Source: a virus. From it: DNA of 20,497 bases. The stretch covers positions 1 through 20,497 of the IMG/VR virus record IMGVR_UViG_3300024999_001601; one strand, written 5' to 3'. The translations under genes were made by a program, and so were the position numbers. The notes under the pieces are model-generated. The model did no database searches, was not told the origin of the DNA, and was given only the letters and a program-made list of their open reading frames with translations. Numbering within the stretch: position 1 is the first letter of the stretch; the number at the start of each line of letters is the position of its first letter. Positions 7,108-13,513 of the stretch are shown one piece after another.

Positions 7108-8478
7108 TCAGATATCTTTAATTATGAATTTATTAGTTATGTTATTATTCACAATTATATCTACAAGAATCGTTTCTATGTTGTCATATTCCCAATATGG
7201 TATACGTATTAGAGGTATGTTGTGTGAAATACAATATTGGTTTTTAAGCTTATCATGATATTGCAATCTTTCATATTCTTCTTTTGTCATCCAACTTTTA
7301 ATCCATTCATAATGTTGTTTACCATCAAATTCTATAAGAAATATTAACTTATCTTTTTCTTTATTATTAAATATAGAGGCATCATAGCGTAATTTATTTC
7401 TTAAAACACTCAATAAATCATCAAACATATGTTGTGTATCATAAGTAATTTCTCTACATTTTAATATTTCTACTATATATTTTTCTCCTTTTGATTCACT
7501 GCATTCTGGGCATCCACACCCATTATTTCTATTAGCGATTTGAGAACGCCATTCATTATTACATTTTTTACATATCCAATTAACCCTCTTTTTAGTGTTA
7601 GGTAAATATTCTTCTGGCAATTTATCATTTTTCGTATAATTCCATTCTTCGCACAATATAGGATTGGCCACCAATAAGTTGTATTCATTTGACGGCAATT
7701 TATGAGAACAATATGGACAATTAGTATTAAATTTATTTCTGCTAGATATTTTTACACTCCACTCATGTTTTGGATTAATTAAACATTGCCACCAAACCTT
7801 TTTATTGCTATACTCACTTACATCATAAGGGGTAAGATTACCATTTTTAGTAGGATGCCATTCTAAAGCTAATTCAGGATTTTTAGTTGCAAGACAGTTA
7901 GATAAACCTACTTGTTTTCCACTACAAACTCCACAACCATATCCACTATAGATGTCACTCCAAGTCGATTCAAAAATCTCCTCACAGTCTGCTTTTAAAC
8001 ATTTCCACTTCAGTTTATTTTTTGAATTAATAAATACATCACTAATTAATTCAAATGGTTTGTTTTCTAATGTACACCACAATTTGATATTTTGTATTGT
8101 ATAAGGATTTGATTGATGAAATTTACTTGACATATCATGCATAATTACATGGCTTATATTATTTAAATAAAGATAATTATCTTTATCTTTAAAGATTAAA
8201 TTATCTTTACTATTAATATATAAACTGCTTACTAATTCTAAGGGAACGTTGTTTAATTTTAACCATAATCTAATATTTTGAATTGTATATGGATTAGATT
8301 TATGAAATTTTCTTGGTATCCTGCCGTGTTTTAGGTTATCAAAACTGGCTCTATAATAATAGTTGTCATTATCTCTTAAAATGATTGGAACTGAATAATT
8401 TTTATATTCCTCCAAAGGATATAATCCTAATGAATTTATAAAATTTAAAACTGTAAGTTTGTTAAGAACTTTTGCCAT
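7108..8478 (-). CDS. EDxHD-type homing endonuclease with zinc-ribbon repeats
   Basis: A free-standing mobile endonuclease. Numbering is from the ATG at 8478, with AAGAAGTGA upstream; the frame also opens at GTG 8487. Two copies of a roughly 40-residue DNA-binding repeat lie at residues 58-97 and 120-159 (FHKSNPYTIQNIRLWLKLNN / FHQSNPYTIQNIKLWCTLEN). Zinc-ribbon (DUF4379-like) units follow, with CxxC pairs around residues 160-330 and motifs such as LEWHPTKNGNLTPYDVS. The C-terminal 330-430 is a Vsr-like nuclease fold: RYDASIF, LIEFDGKQHYE, then KNQYCISHNIPLIRIPYW, matching the EDxHD family. It cuts DNA to promote its own copying into related phages. No intron is evident around it. Confidence 0.88.
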   Translation of the reverse strand: MAKVLNKLTVLNFINSLGLYPLEEYKNYSVPIILRDNDNYYYRASFDNLKHGRIPRKFHKSNPYTIQNIRLWLKLNNVPLELVSSLYINSKDNLIFKDKDNYLYLNNISHVIMHDMSSKFHQSNPYTIQNIKLWCTLENKPFELISDVFINSKNKLKWKCLKADCEEIFESTWSDIYSGYGCGVCSGKQVGLSNCLATKNPELALEWHPTKNGNLTPYDVSEYSNKKVWWQCLINPKHEWSVKISSRNKFNTNCPYCSHKLPSNEYNLLVANPILCEEWNYTKNDKLPEEYLPNTKKRVNWICKKCNNEWRSQIANRNNGCGCPECSESKGEKYIVEILKCREITYDTQHMFDDLLSVLRNKLRYDASIFNNKEKDKLIFLIEFDGKQHYEWIKSWMTKEEYERLQYHDKLKNQYCISHNIPLIRIPYWEYDNIETILVDIIVNNNITNKFIIKDI

Positions 8479-8501
8479 ATAAATCACTTCTTTATTTAAT
8501 A

Positions 8502-8621
8502 TTAAAATACTATGGGCATACTGGTAAAATATAGTGTTAGAGCTTTAATCACAACACATTTTAGTAAATAAATAAATGATTTATCTACTCCAACAATTAG
8601 GAGGATAACGTACTTTTTCAT
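8502..8621 (-). CDS. Hydrophobic 39-aa peptide with strong RBS
   Basis: ATG at 8621 follows a strong AGGAGG site (8635-8630) at ideal spacing; the TAA is at 8502. The peptide is MKKYVILLIVGVDKSFIYLL then KCVVIKALTLYFTSMPIVF, with hydrophobic N- and C-terminal halves that could each enter a membrane. No family recognised. The ribosome binding site is complementary to its own codons 5-8 (next entry). It lies between the cREC gene and the homing endonuclease, so it could be a small membrane protein, a toxin-like peptide or a decayed gene end. Confidence 0.5.
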   Translation of the reverse strand: MKKYVILLIVGVDKSFIYLLKCVVIKALTLYFTSMPIVF

Positions 8622-8636
8622 TGAATTATCCTCCTA
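8598..8636 (-). promoter_or_regulatory. 11-bp hairpin hiding a ribosome binding site
   Basis: In the minus-strand RNA TAGGAGGATAA (8636-8626) pairs with TTATCCTCCTA (8608-8598) across a 17-base loop that contains the ATG of the 39-aa peptide. The stem holds the whole AGGAGG site, so translation would be low unless the stem is opened. It could also act as a weak terminator after the cREC gene, but there is no following T-run. Confidence 0.6.
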
Positions 8637-8647
8637 TATATTATTAT

Positions 8648-8977
8648 TTAATCATTATTAGGCATTGGACTTCGATGCAATTTTACCCAATCAGGTTTAT
8701 ATCTGTTTAATAATTGATACATATTATCTCTTCCGACCCCATTTGCTGTATGAAGATAAATTACTTTAGGATAAATATGAGGTGATTCTATTCCTTGCTC
8801 TACAATCCATTTACATAAATCATATCCTGTTAGAGCATCTGAGTCTCCCAAATCGTGATCCAATGACAATGTATTAACTTCATTGTTTCTGAGCAATACA
8901 GAGCATTCTGTGGCGTTACGTGCTAATATAAATCCTTCTGGGCATGGTCTAATATCATCTAAAAATATATTGATCAA
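8648..8977 (-). CDS. cREC: cyclic-phosphate-processing receiver-like protein
   Basis: A 109-aa receiver-fold protein of the cREC type, which is proposed to process cyclic phosphates at RNA ends or in nucleotide derivatives. Signatures are FLDDIRPCPEGF (D7, D8), SLDHDLG (D40-H41-D42), TGYDLCKW and HTANGVGRDNM (H76). A true response regulator would have a phospho-acceptor Asp and no DHDLG/HTAN motif. TTG at 8977 is the only available start, 14 bases after GGAGG. Its leader (8978-9111) is highly structured, with a 13-bp inverted repeat and a 29-nt repeat. Found in many phages, often as a single gene. Biochemical activity is a prediction from the family, not visible here. Confidence 0.85.
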   Translation of the reverse strand: MINIFLDDIRPCPEGFILARNATECSVLLRNNEVNTLSLDHDLGDSDALTGYDLCKWIVEQGIESPHIYPKVIYLHTANGVGRDNMYQLLNRYKPDWVKLHRSPMPNND

Positions 8978-9000
8978 ATTTGTTTATCTCACCTCCTTCT

Positions 9001-9058
9001 AAATAGGATAAAACATAAATTTTAAACCAACCCATGAAAGGTCTCTTTTATCCTATTT
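9001..9058. repeat. 13-bp inverted repeat in the cREC leader
   Basis: AAATAGGATAAAA (9001-9013) and TTTTATCCTATTT (9046-9058) are perfect complements with a 32-base spacer. On the RNA the stem ends directly at the AGAAGGAGG ribosome binding site. A shorter version (ATAAAA/TTTTAT) occurs in the leader at about 4750-4766, next to the other copy of the 29-nt repeat, so the two leaders are related. Confidence 0.6.
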
Positions 9059-9065
9059 TACGATT

Positions 9066-9094
9066 TTGAAACCCTTATGTAGAGCGACTTTCAG
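9066..9094. repeat. Copy 2 of the 29-nt leader repeat
   Basis: TTGAAACCCTTA at the left and ACTTTCAG at the right match the reverse complement of 4781-4809 (21 of 29 identities). The ends are partly self-complementary (TGAAA/TTTCA). It lies just upstream of the 13-bp inverted repeat in the gap before the cREC gene. It could be a regulator site of this phage, comparable in concept to the dispersed repeats bound by the SPbeta repressor; I cannot confirm sequence identity to those. Confidence 0.5.
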
Positions 9095-9111
9095 AGGATG
9101 ACATTTTGATT

Positions 9112-9408
9112 TTATCTCTGTTTATACACCTTTTTGACAAAATATCCATTATGAGCAAGCCAAAGTGGTATATCATGTCCAGAATTATCAATAATGACTA
9201 ATTCTCCATCATCTCTACAGTCAAATAATCTATATGGGATATCTAAAATAACACGAGTGTCACCACTATATCTTTTTCTAGTTAATTTACTGCTAATATA
9301 TCTATGTATCTTTTTGATAATGTCACATTCATACCTATCATCACTTAATGCAATCCAGTGTGTGGCATCTTCTAAATTATCTGTAGTGATATAATTATAT
9401 TCAATCAT
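9112..9408 (-). CDS. Hypothetical protein, 98 aa
   Basis: ATG at 9408 has a GAAGAG site 9 bases upstream. The protein (MIEYNYITTDNLEDATHWIA...) has an acidic first half, a basic middle (YISSKLTRKRYSGDTRV) and a C-terminal DIPLWLAHNGYFVKKVYKQR. It is mixed alpha/beta with no membrane segments. No family recognised; typical of small phage accessory genes. Confidence 0.65.
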   Translation of the reverse strand: MIEYNYITTDNLEDATHWIALSDDRYECDIIKKIHRYISSKLTRKRYSGDTRVILDIPYRLFDCRDDGELVIIDNSGHDIPLWLAHNGYFVKKVYKQR

Positions 9409-9516
9409 ATTACACTCTTCTTTCTTTTTTAATTTGCACCAGACCCACTCAATTTAAAATCTCCATGCGTATATAATATTAGTAAGAAGTAATGCGTCTG
9501 TATTTTCATTTAATTA

Positions 9517-9732
9517 TTATGTATCACAATTCTCTAAACGATATGCCAATTCTGTATCAGGTATATGTTCTGCGTAGATACAATTATCATCAAAATATAC
9601 TTTGTATCTAAAATCGCCTTTTTGATTTATTCCATATCTTTTTTTCATTTCTTCTTCAAGTTTGTTTTGTGCTTCTAATCTCTGTTTAAAATTCCCATCA
9701 AAATACAAAACTGTACAATCATTGCATAGCAT
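9517..9732 (-). CDS. Hypothetical protein, 71 aa
   Basis: ATG at 9732 with AAGGAG 9 bases upstream. The N-terminus MLCNDCTVLYF carries a CxxC pair, followed by a charged helix (QRLEAQNKLEEEMKKRYGI) and a beta-rich end. A single CxxC is too little to assign zinc binding. Function unknown. The gap downstream (9409-9516) holds no supported gene. Confidence 0.6.
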   Translation of the reverse strand: MLCNDCTVLYFDGNFKQRLEAQNKLEEEMKKRYGINQKGDFRYKVYFDDNCIYAEHIPDTELAYRLENCDT

Positions 9733-9777
9733 CTAAAAACATCTCCTTATTATTATTTTCTGTCTAATATATTCTAA

Positions 9778-10368
9778 TTAATTAAGTATTGTTACATATG
9801 CTTCTGTAACTCCAAATTTTATTGTCTCTTTGCTTGCTTTTTCTGAATGAAAGTCGCCCATGAAAAAATCAATTTTATTTCCAATAATTCCACTGCCAGT
9901 ATCTCTACAATAATAAATGCCATTATATTTCTTATAATTTTCATCAACAAATTCAAGTTTTATTTTACTACCCAATGGTATTAATCTTGGGTCAACAGAT
10001 ATTGCTCTAGCATCTCTCCATGTTAAACCTCTTAAATCTGTTCCATCTTTAGTGATTCCATACCCTGAATCACCTCTTGATTTACTAGTACATTTAATGG
10101 ATAAGTCATATGCAGTAATGGCAAAAAGCTTACTTTTCTTAGTTTCTTCAATTTTTTGTTCACTTGTTTTAATAGGTAGAACTATTCTACGATATTTACT
10201 AAATATCTCAGGAATAGGTTGTGAATTTACTAATTTACTTTCGTTTAATTTTGCGTCTTTGTTTTTATGTATAATCTTACTAATCCCTGCTTGACTAATA
10301 ATTAGCATCATCATGACCAACACACAAATGCCAAACCTCATATTATTTACTCGTTTAAATTTTCGCAT
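9778..10368 (-). CDS. 3D-domain cell-wall protein (YorM/YocH-like)
   Basis: A secreted or membrane-anchored protein with a C-terminal 3D (Asp-Asp-Asp) domain, the MltA-like barrel found in lytic transglycosylase-type enzymes that cut peptidoglycan. Residues 11-30 are a hydrophobic signal or anchor (MRFGICVLVMMMLIISQAGI). Residues 30-80 are a charged linker. The 3D domain spans 82-196: AITAYDL, SGYGITKDGTDLRGLTWRDA, VDPRLIPLGS (D126), and RDTGSGIIGNKIDFFM (D156, D167). SPbeta carries a 3D-domain protein, YorM. Role could be entry, release or spread through wall turnover. ATG at 10368 has AGGAAG upstream; ATG at 10341 is an alternative. Confidence 0.85.
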   Translation of the reverse strand: MRKFKRVNNMRFGICVLVMMMLIISQAGISKIIHKNKDAKLNESKLVNSQPIPEIFSKYRRIVLPIKTSEQKIEETKKSKLFAITAYDLSIKCTSKSRGDSGYGITKDGTDLRGLTWRDARAISVDPRLIPLGSKIKLEFVDENYKKYNGIYYCRDTGSGIIGNKIDFFMGDFHSEKASKETIKFGVTEAYVTILN

Positions 10369-10422
10369 CTCAAACTCTCTTCCTAAATTATTATTTATAA
10401 GCTATATAAGGGAGAAAGGGGA

Positions 10423-10761
10423 TTATGCGATATGTAACATCCCCATTTCGTTAATCTGTACAGTAGTAAACGGATCTCTTGGCACAGGTGATTTATTTTC
10501 CTCGGTTGAGATTTTGAGTTTATTTATTTTCTCAACATGGAAATATATACTAATTTTATTTTTTGTTGCTATTTCTTGAAGTTTTTTCAGTGCCTCTCTA
10601 GCACTTGATTCGGTTGGATATGTATAGAAACCATTCGTTAACCATTTAGAATAAGAGTAGAAAAACTGCTTGGTTGGTTTGTCATATGAAATTGAATTAC
10701 TACCTACATAGTTGTTTCTTTCATCTTTTAGTACAAATCTTTCTCCGTCATTTAATTTCAT
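10423..10761 (-). CDS. SOS-controlled hypothetical protein, 112 aa
   Basis: The ATG at 10761 directly follows AAAAAGGAGAA, so I prefer it over the in-frame ATG at 10809, which has no good site and lies only about 20 bases from the predicted transcription start. The protein begins MKLNDGERFVLKDERNNYVG and contains a central helix (SSAREALKKLQEIATKNK) and a Pro-rich tail. No family recognised. It is the first gene after a promoter overlapping a LexA/DinR box and directly follows the lysogeny-control operon, so it is a candidate early induction gene or the head of an SOS-responsive operon. Confidence 0.65.
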   Translation of the reverse strand: MKLNDGERFVLKDERNNYVGSNSISYDKPTKQFFYSYSKWLTNGFYTYPTESSAREALKKLQEIATKNKISIYFHVEKINKLKISTEENKSPVPRDPFTTVQINEMGMLHIA

Positions 10762-10815
10762 GCTATTCTCCTTTTTAATTTTATAGTGAAACCAGAATGG
10801 AAACGCCATTGTTTC

Positions 10816-10829
10816 CGAACAAATGTTCT
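10816..10829 (-). promoter_or_regulatory. LexA/DinR (SOS) box
   Basis: On the plus strand CGAACAAATGTTCT fits the Gram-positive LexA operator CGAACnnnnGTTCG with one mismatch at the last base. The GAAC/GTTC half-sites are perfect. It lies 6 bp after the -10 of the promoter at 10836-10864, so LexA bound there would block transcription until DNA damage. Confidence 0.75.
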
Positions 10830-10835
10830 AATAAT

Positions 10836-10864
10836 ATTGTACACCTTTGCTTGTATGATATCAA
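10836..10864 (-). promoter_or_regulatory. SOS-regulated sigma-A promoter
   Basis: On the minus strand TTGATA (10864-10859) and TACAAT (10841-10836) are 17 bp apart, directly upstream of the LexA box. It would drive the 112-aa gene and possibly the run of small genes beyond. The rest of this gap (10865-11002) is very AT-rich and I see no gene in it. Confidence 0.65.
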
Positions 10865-11002
10865 GTGCAACATAACCAAAAAATAGCTGTTGTAGTACAA
10901 TATAAACAATTAATTCGACAAAATATACTCATTAATTTAATTATTATATTCTCTCTATAAAATTTACACACATAATATAATATACAAAATACAAGGAATC
11001 TT

Positions 11003-11026
11003 AAAGCCCCAATTAGTTTGGGGCTT
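11003..11026 (-). terminator. Terminator of the YopQ-MrpR operon
   Basis: AAAGCCCC and GGGGCTTT (11003-11010 and 11019-11026) form an 8-bp G+C-rich stem around the stop codon of the MrpR-like gene, whose last codons lie in the stem. The T-run is short on the minus strand (CTTTAAG) and better on the plus strand (CTTTATTCTTTTT), so it may work both ways. Confidence 0.7.
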
Positions 11027-11987
11027 TATTCTTTTTAAATGCTTCATACATCTCTTTTAATGAAAACCACCTCCTAGGATCAAGATTAACATTAAGGTAA
11101 ATTTGTCGAAAATCTTCATTTTGTAGCTCTCCTTTTTCCTTTTCCTTTTCTTCACATCTTTCTAACAGACCCGATTGGAACACCAACGTTGGATTTAAAA
11201 ATTTAATACCTGTGTACTCACGAAATTTTGTAAAACGTGTAACAATACATGAAGATGTAATTTTATCTCCATCAGAAAATTCTACATCTAAAGTTCGTAA
11301 AATATAAGGTGTTTGTTTTAAAGGTCTTATGGCAAATCTACCTTTTCCTTCACCATTTAGTTTGTGATACTCAGTTTCTTTTGTTGCAGCTACTAAGATA
11401 TCCATGGTTTTCTGACTTACCTTAATGTCTCTTTCTTCTCCGTTGTCTCTTGTGACTGTGATAACATTTATCTCAGGATTAATATCTGTATCCTTTAGAT
11501 TACGCAATTCTTCAAACGTATGATCAACAATACTTCTACCTCTAGCTCCTTCAAAAAGAAGTGCTACCATTGCCTTATCGACGTAATTATAAAGCCTATC
11601 GATCACCTCGGTAAAAAGTCTATCCCTAGCAAAATAAGAATGCTTCTGAGCAACTTGATGAACAAACTTTTTCAAATCCTCTTTTGTCAATAGTTTGAAA
11701 GCATTGATACCTGTCTTACTGTATTCTTCAGCTAAACACCAGTCAACATATTTTGTGATAATTGTTTGAGCGACATCTAATGATTTTGGTGTTTTTTTCT
11801 TTAATCCAATCATTAAATCAACAACATCTGAATAACTAAAGTCGCACAAATCTTTTTGTTTTTCTACTTCAAATTTGCTTGTAGAGACCAACAAAGAGGT
11901 ATAGGTTGATCGAGTTGATTCATTTGGATACTCTTCGTTCAAAAACCTATTCTTTTGATCTGGATTAAAAAGTTTTAAATTGAACAT
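11013..11987 (-). CDS. yopR: YopR/MrpR-like master lysogeny repressor (recombinase fold)
   Basis: A tyrosine-recombinase-like protein of 324 aa; SPbeta YopR (MrpR), the master repressor of lysogeny, is about 325 aa and also lies right after YopQ. Residues 1-110 look like the helical core-binding domain (STRSTYTSLLVSTSKF, AQTIITKYVDWCLAEEY). Residues 120-324 look like the catalytic domain, with R149 in LLFEGARGRS where active enzymes have a G-x-R motif. The later HxxR box and tyrosine are not recognisable, which fits a DNA-binding repressor rather than an active integrase. ATG overlaps the YopQ stop (TAATG) with GGAAGGTG upstream. Alternative: an active or decayed integrase. The assignment rests on length, order and pattern from memory. 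Confidence 0.7.
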   Translation of the reverse strand: MFNLKLFNPDQKNRFLNEEYPNESTRSTYTSLLVSTSKFEVEKQKDLCDFSYSDVVDLMIGLKKKTPKSLDVAQTIITKYVDWCLAEEYSKTGINAFKLLTKEDLKKFVHQVAQKHSYFARDRLFTEVIDRLYNYVDKAMVALLFEGARGRSIVDHTFEELRNLKDTDINPEINVITVTRDNGEERDIKVSQKTMDILVAATKETEYHKLNGEGKGRFAIRPLKQTPYILRTLDVEFSDGDKITSSCIVTRFTKFREYTGIKFLNPTLVFQSGLLERCEEKEKEKGELQNEDFRQIYLNVNLDPRRWFSLKEMYEAFKKNKAPN

Positions 11988-13339
11988 TATGCAACACCTT
12001 CCTGAACTAAACCTCTAAAATAATCTGCGATCTTTTTAATAGTTGATAAATTAAGGTTGTTCTCAATGCCAATCTTTTTCCAGATAGGATTAGATTTTTG
12101 GAAGTCTAATTTGTTTAAAATTGTTTTTAACTCTCTTTTCCATTCATTACCGTACTTTTGCCTTAATTCTTCGCCAAGTACAACATATCCAATAGACATA
12201 TTGTTGTCTGCAAGATAGGATGATTTTTTTGTTTCAGACAGTTCATCATTAAATTTTTCGTAGTTTATTCCGATAACAACATTAAATAAATCAACAATAA
12301 ACTCCTCTACCTCTTCCACCTGAATAAATGATTTATCTTTTAAATCATAAACATATTCAATCGTTTTCGAAAGCGTATCAAATGTGTATAGTTTAAAATT
12401 ATCTTTTCTTATTTCTGCGTTGTCTAATCCAAAACGATTAAATAGCTCATTCTTTCTTTGCTTGATATTCACGCTCTTAACTATTTCCATGTTTTTATTG
12501 GATTCATCAAACTGGTCTACCCAATGTTCATCTAAAGGTTCTGCTTTTGCTTCTTGAAAAATTACTTGCCTAGCCTTAGATTCATCAACAAAATAAATCA
12601 TAATTAAAGTAGTCATGTCAATATTTGGTTTTTCTTCTACTGCCTTGAGGATTGCACCTGTTCTGTTAGCTCCATCAATAACATCGACATTTATATTATT
12701 TACATCTATGGTTAGTGTTCTATCCTTTGCATTGTATTTAAATTTTTCTCTTTCAGATCCATCTACTCTTCGAATATTCCATATTATTGTGTTTGGGTTA
12801 AAAGTACCACTAATCATTTCTTGCTTTATAGCATTGACTTTTGAGGGTTTGATGTTTGGACTGTAGGTTATTTTATCTCCATATTTCCGAACTGTTGGTT
12901 GTCTCTGCGTATTTTTATTATACGTAATTAAACCATTTTGCATATAAAGTGCAACATTTTGATATGTTTCTTTTGTACATATCCATTGATAATTGTTTAT
13001 TTGATCAACATTGTGCAAAACTATCATAGTTGTTTTTTCATCATCAATGAATTTATAAATCTCCGCTGCCTGAATTTCATTTTCATTAAACCAATCTTCT
13101 AATTTTATCTTATATTTCTTTGTAGTAATATAGAGGTATTTAACAACAAGGCATAATTCAATATTAGAAAAATAGTTAATAGGTGTTGATTGAGTAAAAA
13201 TACCCACAATTCTACCTCTTGAAAAATTATGCTTTTCTACTAAAGAATCTACAACTGCATCAATCACCTTGTTGTCATTACTGTAATCTTCAAGAATTGA
13301 ATTAAGTTCCTTTTCAAGTAGTTGTCTATCTTTTTTCAT
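11987..13339 (-). CDS. yopQ: YopQ-like lysogeny-operon protein (DGQHR-like)
   Basis: The start is ATG 13339, immediately behind AAAGGAGGAAATAATA; ATG 13360 lies upstream of that site and has none of its own. It is 450 aa, near the about 460 aa of SPbeta YopQ, which also immediately precedes YopR. The middle holds IDGANRTGAILKAVEEK (about residues 221-237), reminiscent of the DGQHR motif of DndB/ParB-like proteins, with regions rich in charged residues around it. The C-terminus is helical (KIADYFRGLVQEGVA). Its promoter, operator-like palindrome and leader hairpin lie just upstream, and it is coupled to the repressor. Molecular function is unknown; a role in repression or induction is inferred from context. 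Confidence 0.7.
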   Translation of the reverse strand: MKKDRQLLEKELNSILEDYSNDNKVIDAVVDSLVEKHNFSRGRIVGIFTQSTPINYFSNIELCLVVKYLYITTKKYKIKLEDWFNENEIQAAEIYKFIDDEKTTMIVLHNVDQINNYQWICTKETYQNVALYMQNGLITYNKNTQRQPTVRKYGDKITYSPNIKPSKVNAIKQEMISGTFNPNTIIWNIRRVDGSEREKFKYNAKDRTLTIDVNNINVDVIDGANRTGAILKAVEEKPNIDMTTLIMIYFVDESKARQVIFQEAKAEPLDEHWVDQFDESNKNMEIVKSVNIKQRKNELFNRFGLDNAEIRKDNFKLYTFDTLSKTIEYVYDLKDKSFIQVEEVEEFIVDLFNVVIGINYEKFNDELSETKKSSYLADNNMSIGYVVLGEELRQKYGNEWKRELKTILNKLDFQKSNPIWKKIGIENNLNLSTIKKIADYFRGLVQEGVA

Positions 13340-13362
13340 TATTATTTCCTCCTTTGACATTA

Positions 13363-13383
13363 AGCAATAAATAAAATATTGCT
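13363..13383 (-). promoter_or_regulatory. Leader inverted repeat before YopQ-like gene
   Basis: AGCAATA (13363-13369) and TATTGCT (13377-13383) are perfect complements around a 7-base loop. The repeat lies between the predicted transcription start (about 13391) and the ribosome binding site. It could be an operator or an RNA hairpin influencing translation of the lysogeny operon. Confidence 0.5.
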
Positions 13384-13387
13384 ATGT

Positions 13388-13399
13388 ATCATCAATGAT
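13388..13399. promoter_or_regulatory. Palindromic operator candidate at the YopQ promoter
   Basis: ATCATCAATGAT is an inverted repeat (ATCAT/ATGAT around 2 bases) overlapping the end of the -10 and the predicted transcription start of the YopQ-MrpR operon. It is suitably placed for a repressor such as the MrpR-like or HTH protein. Short, so chance is possible. Confidence 0.4.
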
Positions 13400-13427
13400 T
13401 ATATGATATTTATACCCAATGTGTCAA
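13398..13427 (-). promoter_or_regulatory. Consensus promoter of the YopQ-MrpR operon
   Basis: On the minus strand TTGACA (13427-13422) and TATAAT (13403-13398), both perfect, are 18 bp apart. This would be a strong constitutive promoter unless repressed, as expected for a lysogeny-maintenance operon. Confidence 0.8.
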
Positions 13428-13513
13428 GGAGGTATGCATTAGTCTTATTTTTTGTTTGTTCATTTTAGTTTGTTAGACATTAATTTTACTAATTGAAGAA
13501 AATTAAAAATCAA

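Noticed and set aside
8488-8647. A group I intron around the homing endonuclease at 7108-8478
   Set aside because: The neighbouring genes are intact, no conserved intron core could be seen, and the gap is filled by a small reading frame and a hairpin.
9429-9509. 26-aa frame in the gap between the 71-aa and 98-aa genes
   Set aside because: It has an ATG but no ribosome binding site and no recognisable features.
13354-13382. Plus-strand TTGACA followed 17 bp later by TATTGC as a divergent promoter
   Set aside because: The -10 is poor, it overlaps the YopQ start region, and no plus-strand gene follows.
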